DNA from: an uncultured Parabacteroides sp.
GTDB lineage: Bacteria; Bacteroidota; Bacteroidia; Bacteroidales; Tannerellaceae
Assembly: GCA_944326775.1 (NCBI GenBank)
Contig: CALVFH010000002.1
Coordinates: 1 to 56,429 of the forward strand
DNA length: 56,429 nt
Reading direction: 5' to 3'
Shown piece by piece: positions 43,080 to 51,986 of this stretch. The notes below the pieces were generated by a model, which ran no database searches, had not been told where the DNA came from, and worked only from the letters and a program-made list of their open reading frames with translations. Each line of letters starts with the position of its first letter. Within the stretch, counting starts at the first letter, position 1. The position numbers and the translations under genes are program-made.

Positions 43080-45395
43080 ATGAACAGAAAGAATATCCTA
43101 ATGATATGGCTTGGTCTCCTGGTCTGCTGCTTCGCTCCGGCCCAGAAAGTCGGACTCGTCCTGAGCGGAGGCGGCGCAAAGGGAGCTGCTCATATCGGGG
43201 TCATCAAAGCCTTGGAAGAAAACAATGTACCTATCGACTACATAACCGGTACTTCCATCGGTGCCATCATCGGCAGTCTTTATGCCATCGGATATACCCC
43301 GGATGAAATGCTCGAACTGATTCTTTCCAAGGATTTCTTTTACTGGCAGACCGGCCAGGTGGAGGAAAATTACATGTATTATTTCCATAAGCCCGACCCG
43401 ACACCCGAATTTTTCAAAGTCTCGCTCGAAATGGCCGATTCGTTGCATCTCAAGACGAATATTCTTCCCCAAAGCCTGATTGACCCGGTTCAAATGAATC
43501 AGGCTTTTATGGGACTTTACGCCCAGGCGTCGGCCAAAGCGGGCTGGAATTTCGACAATCTTTTTGTTCCGTTCCGCTGCGTCGGTTCCGATGTTTATAA
43601 CAAGCGGCCTATCATCTTCCGGAATGGTGATTTGGGAGATGCCGTCCGCGTGTCGATGACTTTTCCCTTATTCTTCAAACCGATATGGAAAGACAAGGTT
43701 CCTCTCTTCGACGGAGGCATCTATGATAACTTCCCGATTCAACCCATGCGCAATGCTTTTCACCCCGACTTTATCATCGGTTCTAATCTCTCCAGCGGAA
43801 AAAAGAAACCGTCGGACAACTGGTATAACCAGATTGAAACCATGATTATGCAGGACTCGGAAACGGAAATTCCTGAAGAGGAAGGCATCACCTTGGGATT
43901 CCGCTTCAACGATGTGTCCCTGCTCGATTTCGACCGGGCCAAAGAAATTATGGAAGTGGGTTACCGGCGCACGATGCAAATGATGGATTCCATCAAACGC
44001 CGGGTTCCGCGCGAGGTCAGCAAAATCGAACTCGACCAGCGCCGAAAGAATTACCGAGAGAGCCTCCCGCCTCTCGAATTCCAGAACATTTACGTCACAG
44101 GAGTTTCCGACGCACAAAAGAAATATATCGAGTCGCAGCTGCACCGCGATATCAACGGGACCTTTTCCATGGAGGAATTCAAACGGGCCTATTTCAAAAT
44201 GCTGGCTTATTCAAAAATCAAGGAAATCATCCCTCATGCCGTCTATAACCGGAAAAACGGGACATTCGACCTTTACTTAGACGTGAAAATGACGGAAGAA
44301 ATAGAAGCCTCTTTCGGTGGAAACATCTCTTCCCACCAAGCCAACCAACTCTATTTGGGATTAGGTTACAAATATTTAGGGCGATTTGCCGCCGATACAA
44401 AAGCGGATTTCCATGTGGGCAATTCATTCAGTGGAGTTTTGCTCGACGGACGGATGTACCTGCAAACCCGCATCCCGACCTACATCCGCTGGCAAGGGGT
44501 TTATTCTTACAAGAAATATTCCGAAAGCCAGTCGCTGTTTTACGAAGATGTGGTTCCAGCCTTTATCAAGCAGCGTGAGCTCTATACGAAAATCATGCTG
44601 GGCTTTCCCTTCCTGAACTGGGCCAAAGCCGAAATCGGATTTGCTTACGGACGGCTGAACGACTATTATCTGCAAAACAACCTCTCGTTTCCCAATGCTC
44701 AATTCGACCACAGCCGTTACGACCTGTTCTGCGGCTCACTGCACATCGAACAAAACTCGCTGGATTCCAAACTTTATCCTACTTCAGGAGAAAAATTCAA
44801 TCTGACAGCCCAATACGTAACCGGAAAAGAACATTATACCCCGGCCGACAAGCAACTTCAAAACGCATTCGACAGCAACACGCACAGCTGGTTACAGATG
44901 AAAGCACACTGGGAAAAATATCACAATACCAGCAAGCATTTCACTTGGGGATATATGGGCGAAATCGTCGTTTCCAGCAAAAACCTGATGGAAAACTACA
45001 CGGCATCCATCTTGCAGGCACCGGCTTTCACCCCGACGCCACACAGTTCAATTGTTTTCAACGAAGCCTTCCGAGCCAATCAATACATCGCCCTTGGGGT
45101 TTCGCCCATCTGGCGGTTCAGCCGGCTCTTTCATTTCCGTTTTGACCTGTACGGCTTTGCCCCACTCTATGAAATCCAAAAACGGTCTGTTGTTGTCAAC
45201 AATACGGCGATGAATGCCGCCCGCTATGGCAAATTCCTTCATTCGTTCGAATATATGGGTGAAGCAGCTTTGGTTCTCAACCTGCCGGTAGTCAGCATCA
45301 GTCTTTATGCCAACGGCTATAGTTCTCCGAAAAACAATTTCAATGTGGGTCTGAATATTGGTTATCTGATCTTCAATCCAAAGATGCTGGATTAA
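43080..45395 (+). CDS. Patatin-like phospholipase fused to a POTRA/BamA-type outer-membrane barrel
   Basis: From ATG 43080 the 771-residue protein has a signal peptide (ILMIWLGLLVCCFAPAQ). A patatin domain follows with the oxyanion loop SGGGAKGAAHIG, the nucleophile serine in GTSIGA and the paired aspartate in FDGGIYDNFP. Next is a POTRA-like linker (LEFQNIYVTGVSDAQKKYI), then a surface-antigen barrel to the C terminus. The plan is like the PlpD type Vd autotransporter, but the patatin may stay surface-linked or periplasmic. Expected activity is phospholipase A1 or A2. A longer start at 43047 lies inside the promoter and is rejected. Confidence 0.9.
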   Translation: MNRKNILMIWLGLLVCCFAPAQKVGLVLSGGGAKGAAHIGVIKALEENNVPIDYITGTSIGAIIGSLYAIGYTPDEMLELILSKDFFYWQTGQVEENYMYYFHKPDPTPEFFKVSLEMADSLHLKTNILPQSLIDPVQMNQAFMGLYAQASAKAGWNFDNLFVPFRCVGSDVYNKRPIIFRNGDLGDAVRVSMTFPLFFKPIWKDKVPLFDGGIYDNFPIQPMRNAFHPDFIIGSNLSSGKKKPSDNWYNQIETMIMQDSETEIPEEEGITLGFRFNDVSLLDFDRAKEIMEVGYRRTMQMMDSIKRRVPREVSKIELDQRRKNYRESLPPLEFQNIYVTGVSDAQKKYIESQLHRDINGTFSMEEFKRAYFKMLAYSKIKEIIPHAVYNRKNGTFDLYLDVKMTEEIEASFGGNISSHQANQLYLGLGYKYLGRFAADTKADFHVGNSFSGVLLDGRMYLQTRIPTYIRWQGVYSYKKYSESQSLFYEDVVPAFIKQRELYTKIMLGFPFLNWAKAEIGFAYGRLNDYYLQNNLSFPNAQFDHSRYDLFCGSLHIEQNSLDSKLYPTSGEKFNLTAQYVTGKEHYTPADKQLQNAFDSNTHSWLQMKAHWEKYHNTSKHFTWGYMGEIVVSSKNLMENYTASILQAPAFTPTPHSSIVFNEAFRANQYIALGVSPIWRFSRLFHFRFDLYGFAPLYEIQKRSVVVNNTAMNAARYGKFLHSFEYMGEAALVLNLPVVSISLYANGYSSPKNNFNVGLNIGYLIFNPKMLD

Positions 45396-45426
45396 AATAG
45401 GAAAGACACGTCAGGATACAAAAAAA

Positions 45427-45455
45427 GCTTTCATCGCATCTTTTGCTCTGAAAGC
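45427..45455 (-). terminator. Terminator downstream of the 52-codon gene
   Basis: GCTTTCA / TGAAAGC, a perfect 7-bp stem with a 15-base loop, is followed on the minus strand by TTTTTTTGT. It lies about 108 bp after the stop of the small gene, leaving a structured 3' untranslated region. It also separates this transcript from the convergent patatin gene. Confidence 0.75.
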
Positions 45456-45478
45456 CCCTGCACTACTCCCTTCTTTAG

Positions 45479-45511
45479 GTCTCTTCCAACCGTAAAACGG
45501 TGGTAAGAGAC
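45479..45511 (-). other. Long hairpin in the 3' region of the 52-codon gene
   Basis: GTCTCTT (45479-45485) pairs with AAGAGAC (45505-45511), and inside it ACCG pairs with CGGT around the loop TAAAA. The double-stem structure sits between the small gene and its terminator. It could be part of a small regulatory RNA processed from the 3' end or simply protect the transcript. Confidence 0.45.
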
Positions 45512-45562
45512 TACATCTTGTTCATACTCTGTTTCATCTACTCTCAAGGCTGTTGCAAAGGC

Positions 45563-45721
45563 TTAGTTCTTTGCTTCAGCACTCATCTTTTCCATCAAAC
45601 GACGGATTTCAGCATTCACCCGCTGGCACATAGAACCATTTCCCATAGCCTGATAGCGGTCTGCCTGATAGCGTAACATAGCTAAAGTACGCAAACTTTT
45701 TTCATTCTCTACTAATACCAT
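45563..45721 (-). CDS. Small protein of 52 residues, function unknown
   Basis: Begins MVLVENEKSLRTLAMLRYQA and continues with helical, charged sequence (DRYQAMGNGSMCQRVNAEIR, RLMEKMSAEAKN). No signal peptide or membrane segment. Predicted as a short all-helical cytosolic protein with one cysteine. Support for it being real: a -7 box TATCTTTG about 86 bp upstream, a 14-bp dyad at the activator position above that, and a terminator downstream. No Shine-Dalgarno sequence, as usual here. It lies alone between the patatin gene and susD. Confidence 0.62.
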   Translation of the reverse strand: MVLVENEKSLRTLAMLRYQADRYQAMGNGSMCQRVNAEIRRLMEKMSAEAKN

Positions 45722-45806
45722 AATTCTTTTGTTTTAGTGCTCTCCACGCCCGGAAAGCGGGTTAATAATTAAAAACCTAAACAAATCCTTTTGTCTTAAA
45801 CCGATG

Positions 45807-45846
45807 CAAAGATAGGGAGTTTTTCCGAAAACATGTTTTATAACAT
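45807..45846 (-). promoter_or_regulatory. Promoter and dyad upstream of the 52-codon gene
   Basis: The -7 box TATCTTTG (45814-45807) has no -33 TTG. Instead a perfect dyad ATGTT-TTAT-AACAT (45833-45846) lies 18 bp upstream, centred near -38 to -41 relative to the expected start. This is where a CRP/FNR-type activator of class II would sit. Further upstream, the palindrome ACCCTTTAAAAGGGT lies at 45963-45977. The rest of the gap to susD shows only AT-rich sequence and the susD terminator. Confidence 0.5.
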
Positions 45847-46006
45847 AAGAAATATGCTTTGACTTTATAACTATTAACATCCGATATTCCCATCTAAACG
45901 GAAATTCATATTCTCGGAAGGCATTTTAAAATCTGTTTGGATTTTAGAAAGACAACCATATTACCCTTTAAAAGGGTCCCTGTAAAAAAGTATCCCCAAA
46001 AAGAAA

Positions 46007-46034
46007 GGAAGGCTGTCCTCCCGGATGACCTTCC
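46007..46034 (-). terminator. Terminator of susC-susD
   Basis: GGAAGG (46007-46012) pairs with CCTTCC (46029-46034), with partial inner pairing. On the minus strand it is followed by TTTCTTTTT. It lies about 25 bp after the susD stop. Confidence 0.75.
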
Positions 46035-46059
46035 CTCTTTGTGTGTAACTCAAGAACAC

Positions 46060-47919
46060 TTATTTCCAACTTTCGTTCTGTACCAATAGACCTTGCATGG
46101 TTATAATCTGCGTCTGTGGTATTGGCAACATTACCCAGTTGTCATTATAAACACTTCCAGCAAATTTAGCCAGATATTGTTTTTCGAAATCAATATAATC
46201 GGTCAGTTCTTCACCGATAATACCCCAACGTGCAAGGTCGTACCAACGATGTCCTTCAAGAGCCATTTCCAGTTTACGTTCGAAACGAAGGGCTTCGGTA
46301 GCCTTTTCTTTAGTTGCAAACTGTGAGGCAGGATATAAACCGATACGATAGTTCGCTGCGGCATTCTCCCCTGTCGTTCCGTTCACTTTGTCATCCAGAA
46401 CATACGGAGAAGTGGTTTCAGCCATCGTCTCTCCATCCAGGGCATGGATATACGAATTGGCTGCACGGGCACGAACCATATTCACATATTCACGGGCTTC
46501 GGTATGACGTCCGGTCTCAATCAAGGCTTCAGCATACCATAACAGCACATCCGCATAACGAATCAGGTGGAAGTTCTTGGCTGTTGAACCTGCAATTGTT
46601 GATACACTTAAACTTCCCTTATCAGCTTTTCGCGGCATGTTTTTCTTATTCATATACAAACCTCCGTTGCTGACATCACGAATCCAACCGTCGATAGAAG
46701 TCGGAACAGCCCAGTCATAATACGGAACATTGAAACGACCTACGGAAACATCCAGACGAGGATCGGTGAAGACCGACAAATCGGTATCTACCAACGGCGG
46801 ATTGGTCTGAGTGGAAAGAACCGGCAGATTCTTGTAAGAACCGTCAAGCATCGGCAAACCTTCTTCGTTGACAATATACGAATTAACCATTTCATAAGAA
46901 GGCTGGTAGAATCCCCAACCACCGGAACCTAAAGCACCCGACAACGCGATGTGTGCCGTACCGTTGATACAGTTGGTATATTCCTGCGTACCGATAATCG
47001 CCATCTGGATATCAAATACAGATTCACCTGTCCAGTCAGATTCACCGGCAATGTAAAGCGTTTCGTAGTTATCGGCAAGTTTATACTTCGTACCGTTGTT
47101 ATCTACCCCCTGATCAATGATATCCTTCAACAATGTCCGGACTTCTTCCCAACGGTTCTGCGAACCATTCTTGCCGTTATATGGTGAAGACTGGTACATC
47201 ATCACCTTAGCCAGCAAAGCACCGGCAGCCCATTTGTTGACCTTACCTTTATCGCTTGTCCAGGTATTCGGCAGATTTTCATAAGCGTATTGCAAATCGG
47301 CAATAACCTTATCCCAGATATAAATGTAATTACCCGATTCATCCACATTCGAAACCTTCGGGTCCACATCGCTGCGGTATTCTTCCAGACCTACATAAGG
47401 AATAGCCGCACCAAACAACTTGATTCCTTCAAAATGCCAGAAACCCCGGAAGAAATCGGCTTGAGCTATCGCTTCCGTATATTTATCACGTTCCTGTCCC
47501 TGGATAGCAGACAATTCATCTTTCATCTTCTCTGCCAAATCAGCGGCAACATTCGCGCTGAAAACCCCATTATAGACACTCTTCCATTTGTTTTCCAGAT
47601 AGTTGTTATCGGTTGTAATGGAATAAGTTTCCAAGTTGGTAAATGCAGACTGGTCGGTAAACGTAGAACCCTTATTGGCACTACCACCCATCACATCGCC
47701 GTAATAATAATTGGAAAGCGAACCACCCCAATAATCATTTCCGGTCCGGTCGAAAAGATTGGAATACATACCCGTAATCACCATCTCGACACCATCTTCA
47801 CTCAACAGAGCCTGTTCGTCGGTTGCACCCACGGCTCTTACTTCCAAAAAGTCGGAACAAGAAGTTGAAGACATCGCAACAGCCAATGCCATTGCACTAT
47901 AGATTGCTAATTTTTTCAT
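46060..47919 (-). CDS. SusD/RagB family surface glycan-binding lipoprotein
   Basis: Outer-membrane lipoprotein that caps its SusC partner and captures the nutrient at the surface. The 619-residue protein has the lipoprotein signal MKKLAIYSAMALAVAMSSTS before C21. The SusD tetratricopeptide-like core is seen (LADLQYAYENLPNTW-like DLQYAYENLPNTW, KWAAGALLAKVMMYQ), then RYADVLLWYAEALIETG, and near the end FERKLEMALEGHRWYDLARWG, which is diagnostic of the family. It lies 27 bp after susC. No glycoside hydrolase, sulfatase or regulator is adjacent, so the ligand cannot be guessed. Confidence 0.95.
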   Translation of the reverse strand: MKKLAIYSAMALAVAMSSTSCSDFLEVRAVGATDEQALLSEDGVEMVITGMYSNLFDRTGNDYWGGSLSNYYYGDVMGGSANKGSTFTDQSAFTNLETYSITTDNNYLENKWKSVYNGVFSANVAADLAEKMKDELSAIQGQERDKYTEAIAQADFFRGFWHFEGIKLFGAAIPYVGLEEYRSDVDPKVSNVDESGNYIYIWDKVIADLQYAYENLPNTWTSDKGKVNKWAAGALLAKVMMYQSSPYNGKNGSQNRWEEVRTLLKDIIDQGVDNNGTKYKLADNYETLYIAGESDWTGESVFDIQMAIIGTQEYTNCINGTAHIALSGALGSGGWGFYQPSYEMVNSYIVNEEGLPMLDGSYKNLPVLSTQTNPPLVDTDLSVFTDPRLDVSVGRFNVPYYDWAVPTSIDGWIRDVSNGGLYMNKKNMPRKADKGSLSVSTIAGSTAKNFHLIRYADVLLWYAEALIETGRHTEAREYVNMVRARAANSYIHALDGETMAETTSPYVLDDKVNGTTGENAAANYRIGLYPASQFATKEKATEALRFERKLEMALEGHRWYDLARWGIIGEELTDYIDFEKQYLAKFAGSVYNDNWVMLPIPQTQIITMQGLLVQNESWK

Positions 47920-47946
47920 ACAACAATAGTTTTACAATTCATAAAT

Positions 47947-50900
47947 TTAGAACTGAACATTTAAACCCAACAAGAACTGGCGAGGCATACCGTAACCACC
48001 ATAGTCACGTCCTTTTGCCAAGTCGCTACCACTGCGGATTTCAGGATCCAAGCCATCATATCCGGTAATCGTAAATACGTTGGAGAACTGGAGATATACG
48101 CGGATACGTTCAAACTTGATCTTCTGCATCCACTTCTTCGGGAGCGAATAACCTACGGTCAGGTTCTGCATACGCAGATAAGAACCGTCCTGGATATACA
48201 TTGAGTTCGACTCATTGGCAGCTTCCGTACCTTCACCCGTCGAGGTTGCATACAACGGATAAATACCGTCCGGGTTGGATGGGCTCCAGGAATTATCGCG
48301 TCTGTCGCGAGAATAGTTACTCTGCAAAGCTCCGTAGTGCGTATAATACATATAATGTCTGAAGATATCGTTACCTACCGAGAAGTACAGATAAGTACTC
48401 AAATCGAAGTTGTTCCATGTCAGACCAATATTAATACCTCCGGTGAAATCGGGATGCGGATTACCGATAATCGTCTTATCGTCGGCATTAATCTTGCCAT
48501 CATTGTTCGTATCAGCTATTTTGTAACGCCCAACCCAATCGTCTGCATTCAGAGCCGACTGATCGGTTACAGCATACGGCAAGATAGACTGGCCATTGGC
48601 ATTCTTGTAGTTCAGAACATCATCGGCATTCTGATAGATACCGTCAATCTTATAACCGTAGAACATACCTACCGGCTGGCCTACTGTAGTAATATTGACC
48701 TTATCCAAACGAGTAGATGAGAAGATATCGGAAGAACCCAACTTAGTTACTTTGTTCCGATAAGTTGAAACATTGGCATTGATATTATACTTCACCTTAC
48801 CGATCTTGTCGCTCCAACCAATAGAGAAGTCAACACCTTTATTCTCCATATCACCGATATTGATCTTCGGGAACGTAGCATTACCTGCCAACGCCGACCA
48901 GTTGGCATCTACCAACATATCGCTGGTCTTCTTGATATAGTAATCGAAACTTGCGGTCAACCGATTGTTCAGTGCGGTTGCATCGAAACCGATATTAAAC
49001 ATCTTTGTCGTTTCCCACTTGGCATTCACGTCGCCGAGGGCAGAAATCAGGAAGCCCGGAGAAGCGTCTGTATCAGAACCGGAAATCGGATACATATATT
49101 GATCACCTGTAGCATACTGGAATACGTAGTTGTATTCACCGATATTGGAGTTACCGGTTGTTCCGTAACCGGCACGAATCTTCAAGTCATCCAAATATTT
49201 GCGGGTCTTCTCCATAAACGGCTCGTCAGAAATACGCCATCCGACGGAAGCCGACGGGAAGGTACCCCAGCGGTTGTTCGGACTAAACTTGGAAGAAGCA
49301 TCGCGACGAACCGTGAAAGTTCCCAGATACTTGCCCTTGTAAGAATAGTCACCGCGGAAGAAGATACCGAACATGGTGAAGTTATTCTTCATTAAACCGG
49401 TATTGCTCAAGTTGGCTGCTGCACCATTGTTCAGAATCCAGGTATTTTCATCGTCTTCAAAGATAAAGTCGATACGCTGACCGGAAAGTTCGCGACCATT
49501 GTTCAAACTCATCGTTTCCGTACCTAACACAGCCTGAATCTTATGGTCTTCATTAATGGTCTTATTATACGTAGCTGTATTGGTCCACTGCCAGCTGAAA
49601 CTCCACTGGGCATTTTCATTCAAACTGTTATTGGAAGTACCTTCCTTATTGGCGAAGATATCAATCTCATTGAAGGTACGAGCCCAACGTCCCCACAGAC
49701 GGGCACTGAACTGAGAACGGATACTCAAATCGGCAAACGGCTTGATTTCCGCATAAAGAGCCGTCTGTCCACGGAACATACGGGTCCAGTCGCCCATTTG
49801 CTTATCTACCTGATGTACGGCAGAAATATCACGTCCACCCTCTGCTGCCTGTGAACCGGCGAAGTCGCCACCAATATTATAAACCGGCACCCACGGCTGC
49901 ATGGTATAAGTCTTGGCAAACGGCGTATCATCGGCCTGACCACCACGGTCACCACCAAATTCCATTACAGCGACATTTGTATTTTGTCCGAGAGTCAACC
50001 ATTTGGTTGCATTGAAATTCGTATTGGCACGAACAGAATAGCGTTCAAAGTAAGAAGCTTTAATGGTACCTTCACGTTTCATATAACCGGCAGCCATTGA
50101 ATAGGTTCCTTTTTCACCACCACCCAAAACGGAAACATTGTGCTGTTGTACCAAACCGGTCTGGACAATCTGGTCATACCAATTCGTACCCTTACGGGCT
50201 TCTGCTTCCGAATAACCGTCGTGCAGCATCTGGGCGTATGCCGAACGAGACCAAGAATTGTTACCGTCGGGGAGATAAGAGGCTTCCCAGTTGGCTACAC
50301 TTCCGTATTGTTCTACAATCTGCTGTTCCGACAAGCCTGAAGGTTTGATTGCATACGGCATGTGAAGCTGGTCATTGGCATCCAGTGCGCCAAACTGCGT
50401 ATGGGTCAAACCCGTTGTCTGGTGACGGATATCACGCAAGTTTACCAAACCGGTAGCCTGGAATTCCATGGCTTCCCACGCATCCAACAAATCGAAACCA
50501 TCGTTGGCCATCTTGGCAAAACCTACATAACCATCATAAGATACACGTACGCGTCCACTCTTCGTACCCTGCTTCGTAGTAATGATGATAACACCGTTCG
50601 CACCTTGTGCACCGTAAATAGCTGTAGCCGAAGCATCCTTCAATACCTGCAAAGATTCTATATCATTGGGGTTTACCGAGTCAATATCGACATTCGATAC
50701 ACCATCCACAACGATCAGCGGGTCTGAACCGTTTACGGAACCGACACCACGAATACGGATAGTGGTTTCAGCACCAGGAGCACCGGAAGAAGAAATATAC
50801 ACACCGGACGCCTTACCCTGCAAAGCCTCGGCAAATGTCGCCACCGGCGTTTCACTCAAAGCTTCCGAAGATACGACAGCCACAGAACCTGTAATATCCT

Positions 50901-51324
50901 TCTTCGACTGCGTACCGTAACCTACGACAACCACTTCATCGAGTCGTTGCGTATCTTCCGAAATCTTTACTGATATTTTGCTTTGATTCCCTACAGGAAT
51001 TTCCTGCGTAGTATAACCAATAAATGAAACTACGACAATGGCATTATTCGGGACATTTTCGATAACGGCGTTACCGTTCATGTCTGTAATCGTACCATTT
51101 GTAGTTCCTTTAATCAACACATTGGCACCCGTAACCGGGCCCATCTCATCCGTCACGACGACCGTAATCGTCTTGTTTTGCTGCACTTCGGCTTTCACCG
51201 GTATGTCTGGCAATTTCAAATCATTATATGCCAACACATTTCCACTACCAATAAGGAGACAAGCTGCTGAAATGCTCCCCATGCATAGGATACGTCGTCC
51301 TACATTACCACTGCTGTCGGTCAT
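47947..51324 (-). CDS. SusC/RagA family TonB-linked outer-membrane transporter
   Basis: Outer-membrane channel of a SusCD complex, driven by TonB. The 1125-residue protein opens with a polar, basic start (MTDSSGNVGRRILCMGSIS) and a hydrophobic signal core. A carboxypeptidase-like domain follows at about 52-125 (VVVTDEMGPVTGANVLIKG, VVSFIGYTTQEIPV). The TonB box region LDEVVVVGYGTQSKKDITGS comes next, then the plug (IRIRGVGSVNGSDPLIVVDG, LKDASATAIYGAQGANGVII) and the barrel ending in LLGLNVQF. All family marks are intact. It is the first gene of the pair, with 320 bp of AT-rich regulatory DNA upstream. Confidence 0.96.
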   Translation of the reverse strand: MTDSSGNVGRRILCMGSISAACLLIGSGNVLAYNDLKLPDIPVKAEVQQNKTITVVVTDEMGPVTGANVLIKGTTNGTITDMNGNAVIENVPNNAIVVVSFIGYTTQEIPVGNQSKISVKISEDTQRLDEVVVVGYGTQSKKDITGSVAVVSSEALSETPVATFAEALQGKASGVYISSSGAPGAETTIRIRGVGSVNGSDPLIVVDGVSNVDIDSVNPNDIESLQVLKDASATAIYGAQGANGVIIITTKQGTKSGRVRVSYDGYVGFAKMANDGFDLLDAWEAMEFQATGLVNLRDIRHQTTGLTHTQFGALDANDQLHMPYAIKPSGLSEQQIVEQYGSVANWEASYLPDGNNSWSRSAYAQMLHDGYSEAEARKGTNWYDQIVQTGLVQQHNVSVLGGGEKGTYSMAAGYMKREGTIKASYFERYSVRANTNFNATKWLTLGQNTNVAVMEFGGDRGGQADDTPFAKTYTMQPWVPVYNIGGDFAGSQAAEGGRDISAVHQVDKQMGDWTRMFRGQTALYAEIKPFADLSIRSQFSARLWGRWARTFNEIDIFANKEGTSNNSLNENAQWSFSWQWTNTATYNKTINEDHKIQAVLGTETMSLNNGRELSGQRIDFIFEDDENTWILNNGAAANLSNTGLMKNNFTMFGIFFRGDYSYKGKYLGTFTVRRDASSKFSPNNRWGTFPSASVGWRISDEPFMEKTRKYLDDLKIRAGYGTTGNSNIGEYNYVFQYATGDQYMYPISGSDTDASPGFLISALGDVNAKWETTKMFNIGFDATALNNRLTASFDYYIKKTSDMLVDANWSALAGNATFPKINIGDMENKGVDFSIGWSDKIGKVKYNINANVSTYRNKVTKLGSSDIFSSTRLDKVNITTVGQPVGMFYGYKIDGIYQNADDVLNYKNANGQSILPYAVTDQSALNADDWVGRYKIADTNNDGKINADDKTIIGNPHPDFTGGINIGLTWNNFDLSTYLYFSVGNDIFRHYMYYTHYGALQSNYSRDRRDNSWSPSNPDGIYPLYATSTGEGTEAANESNSMYIQDGSYLRMQNLTVGYSLPKKWMQKIKFERIRVYLQFSNVFTITGYDGLDPEIRSGSDLAKGRDYGGYGMPRQFLLGLNVQF

Positions 51325-51607
51325 AAAAAAACAATAGACTTAAGTTAATAATAAGTGTTTTTCTCTCTCAAAATTTAAGGTTACAGATTAACAAAGAAAT
51401 TGGTTCTATAAAAAGATACACACACCACTTTGTATCACTCTGTAATTCTCTTAAAGGCACCATAAAATTCAGCATATATTTTTTATTATGCAAATATTTT
51501 GATAAGAAATTTTTATTATATGTTGTAAAACATAAAATAAAAGGATATCAATCCGGTTTATTCGGGAGAAAAAGCCATATCGATTTCCGGATTCGGGAAT
51601 TTTTCCG
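51325..51607. promoter_or_regulatory. AT-rich region upstream of susC with an ATGTT-N4-AACAT dyad
   Basis: Divergent region between susC (minus) and the acidic-protein gene (plus). The dyad ATGTT-GTAA-AACAT (51520-51533), extendable to TATGTT/AACATA, lies about 196 bp upstream of susC and 112 bp upstream of the plus-strand gene. It resembles sites at 18426 and 45833. No exact TAnnTTTG box for susC was found, so susC may rely on an alternative sigma factor or an activator. Confidence 0.4.
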
Positions 51608-51615
51608 TATGTTTG
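51608..51615 (+). promoter_or_regulatory. Probable -7 box for the acidic protein-OmpA pair
   Basis: TATGTTTG matches TAnnTTTG, 30 bp before the ATG at 51645. A TTTC 20 bp upstream (51584-51587) is a three-of-four match to the -33 element. Confidence 0.55.
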
Positions 51616-51644
51616 TCCAACTTTAATCTTTAAAAGGAAAAGAT

Positions 51645-51968
51645 ATGAACGCGAATGATGATTTTATCTACGACGAGGAAGATTCCGTAAAATTCATACA
51701 GAATTATCTTCCCCAAGAATTGAAAGGGAAATTCAGTAACGACGATATCAACTATATTGTCGATTTGATTTACGAGTTCTACGATTCGAAAGGTTATATG
51801 GATGAAACCGATGAAGATACAGAAGTGGACATCGACGAAGACGAACTGACGGACTTCGTTGTAAAAAATGCTCTCAAAGATAAAGTCGGAAAATTCAGTG
51901 AAGAAGAAGTAAATTTCATCATCCAGGGCGAACTGGCCTATTGCGATTCTATACATATATTTGAATAA
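51645..51968 (+). CDS. Acidic protein of 107 residues, function unknown
   Basis: Cytosolic protein very rich in Asp and Glu, for example YDEEDSVKFI, DETDEDTEVDIDEDELTDF. The two ends look alike: VKFIQNYLPQELKGKFSNDD followed by INYIVDLIYEFYDSKGYMDE, and VVKNALKDKVGKFSEEEVNF followed by IIQGELAYCDSI. This points to two related helical halves joined by the acidic linker. I do not recognise a named family. A conserved Bacteroidales protein is likely because it heads a two-gene unit with an OmpA lipoprotein 18 bp downstream. AAAAGGAAAA precedes the start. Confidence 0.78.
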   Translation: MNANDDFIYDEEDSVKFIQNYLPQELKGKFSNDDINYIVDLIYEFYDSKGYMDETDEDTEVDIDEDELTDFVVKNALKDKVGKFSEEEVNFIIQGELAYCDSIHIFE

Positions 51969-51986
51969 ACAAAGGAGGATACCCAT

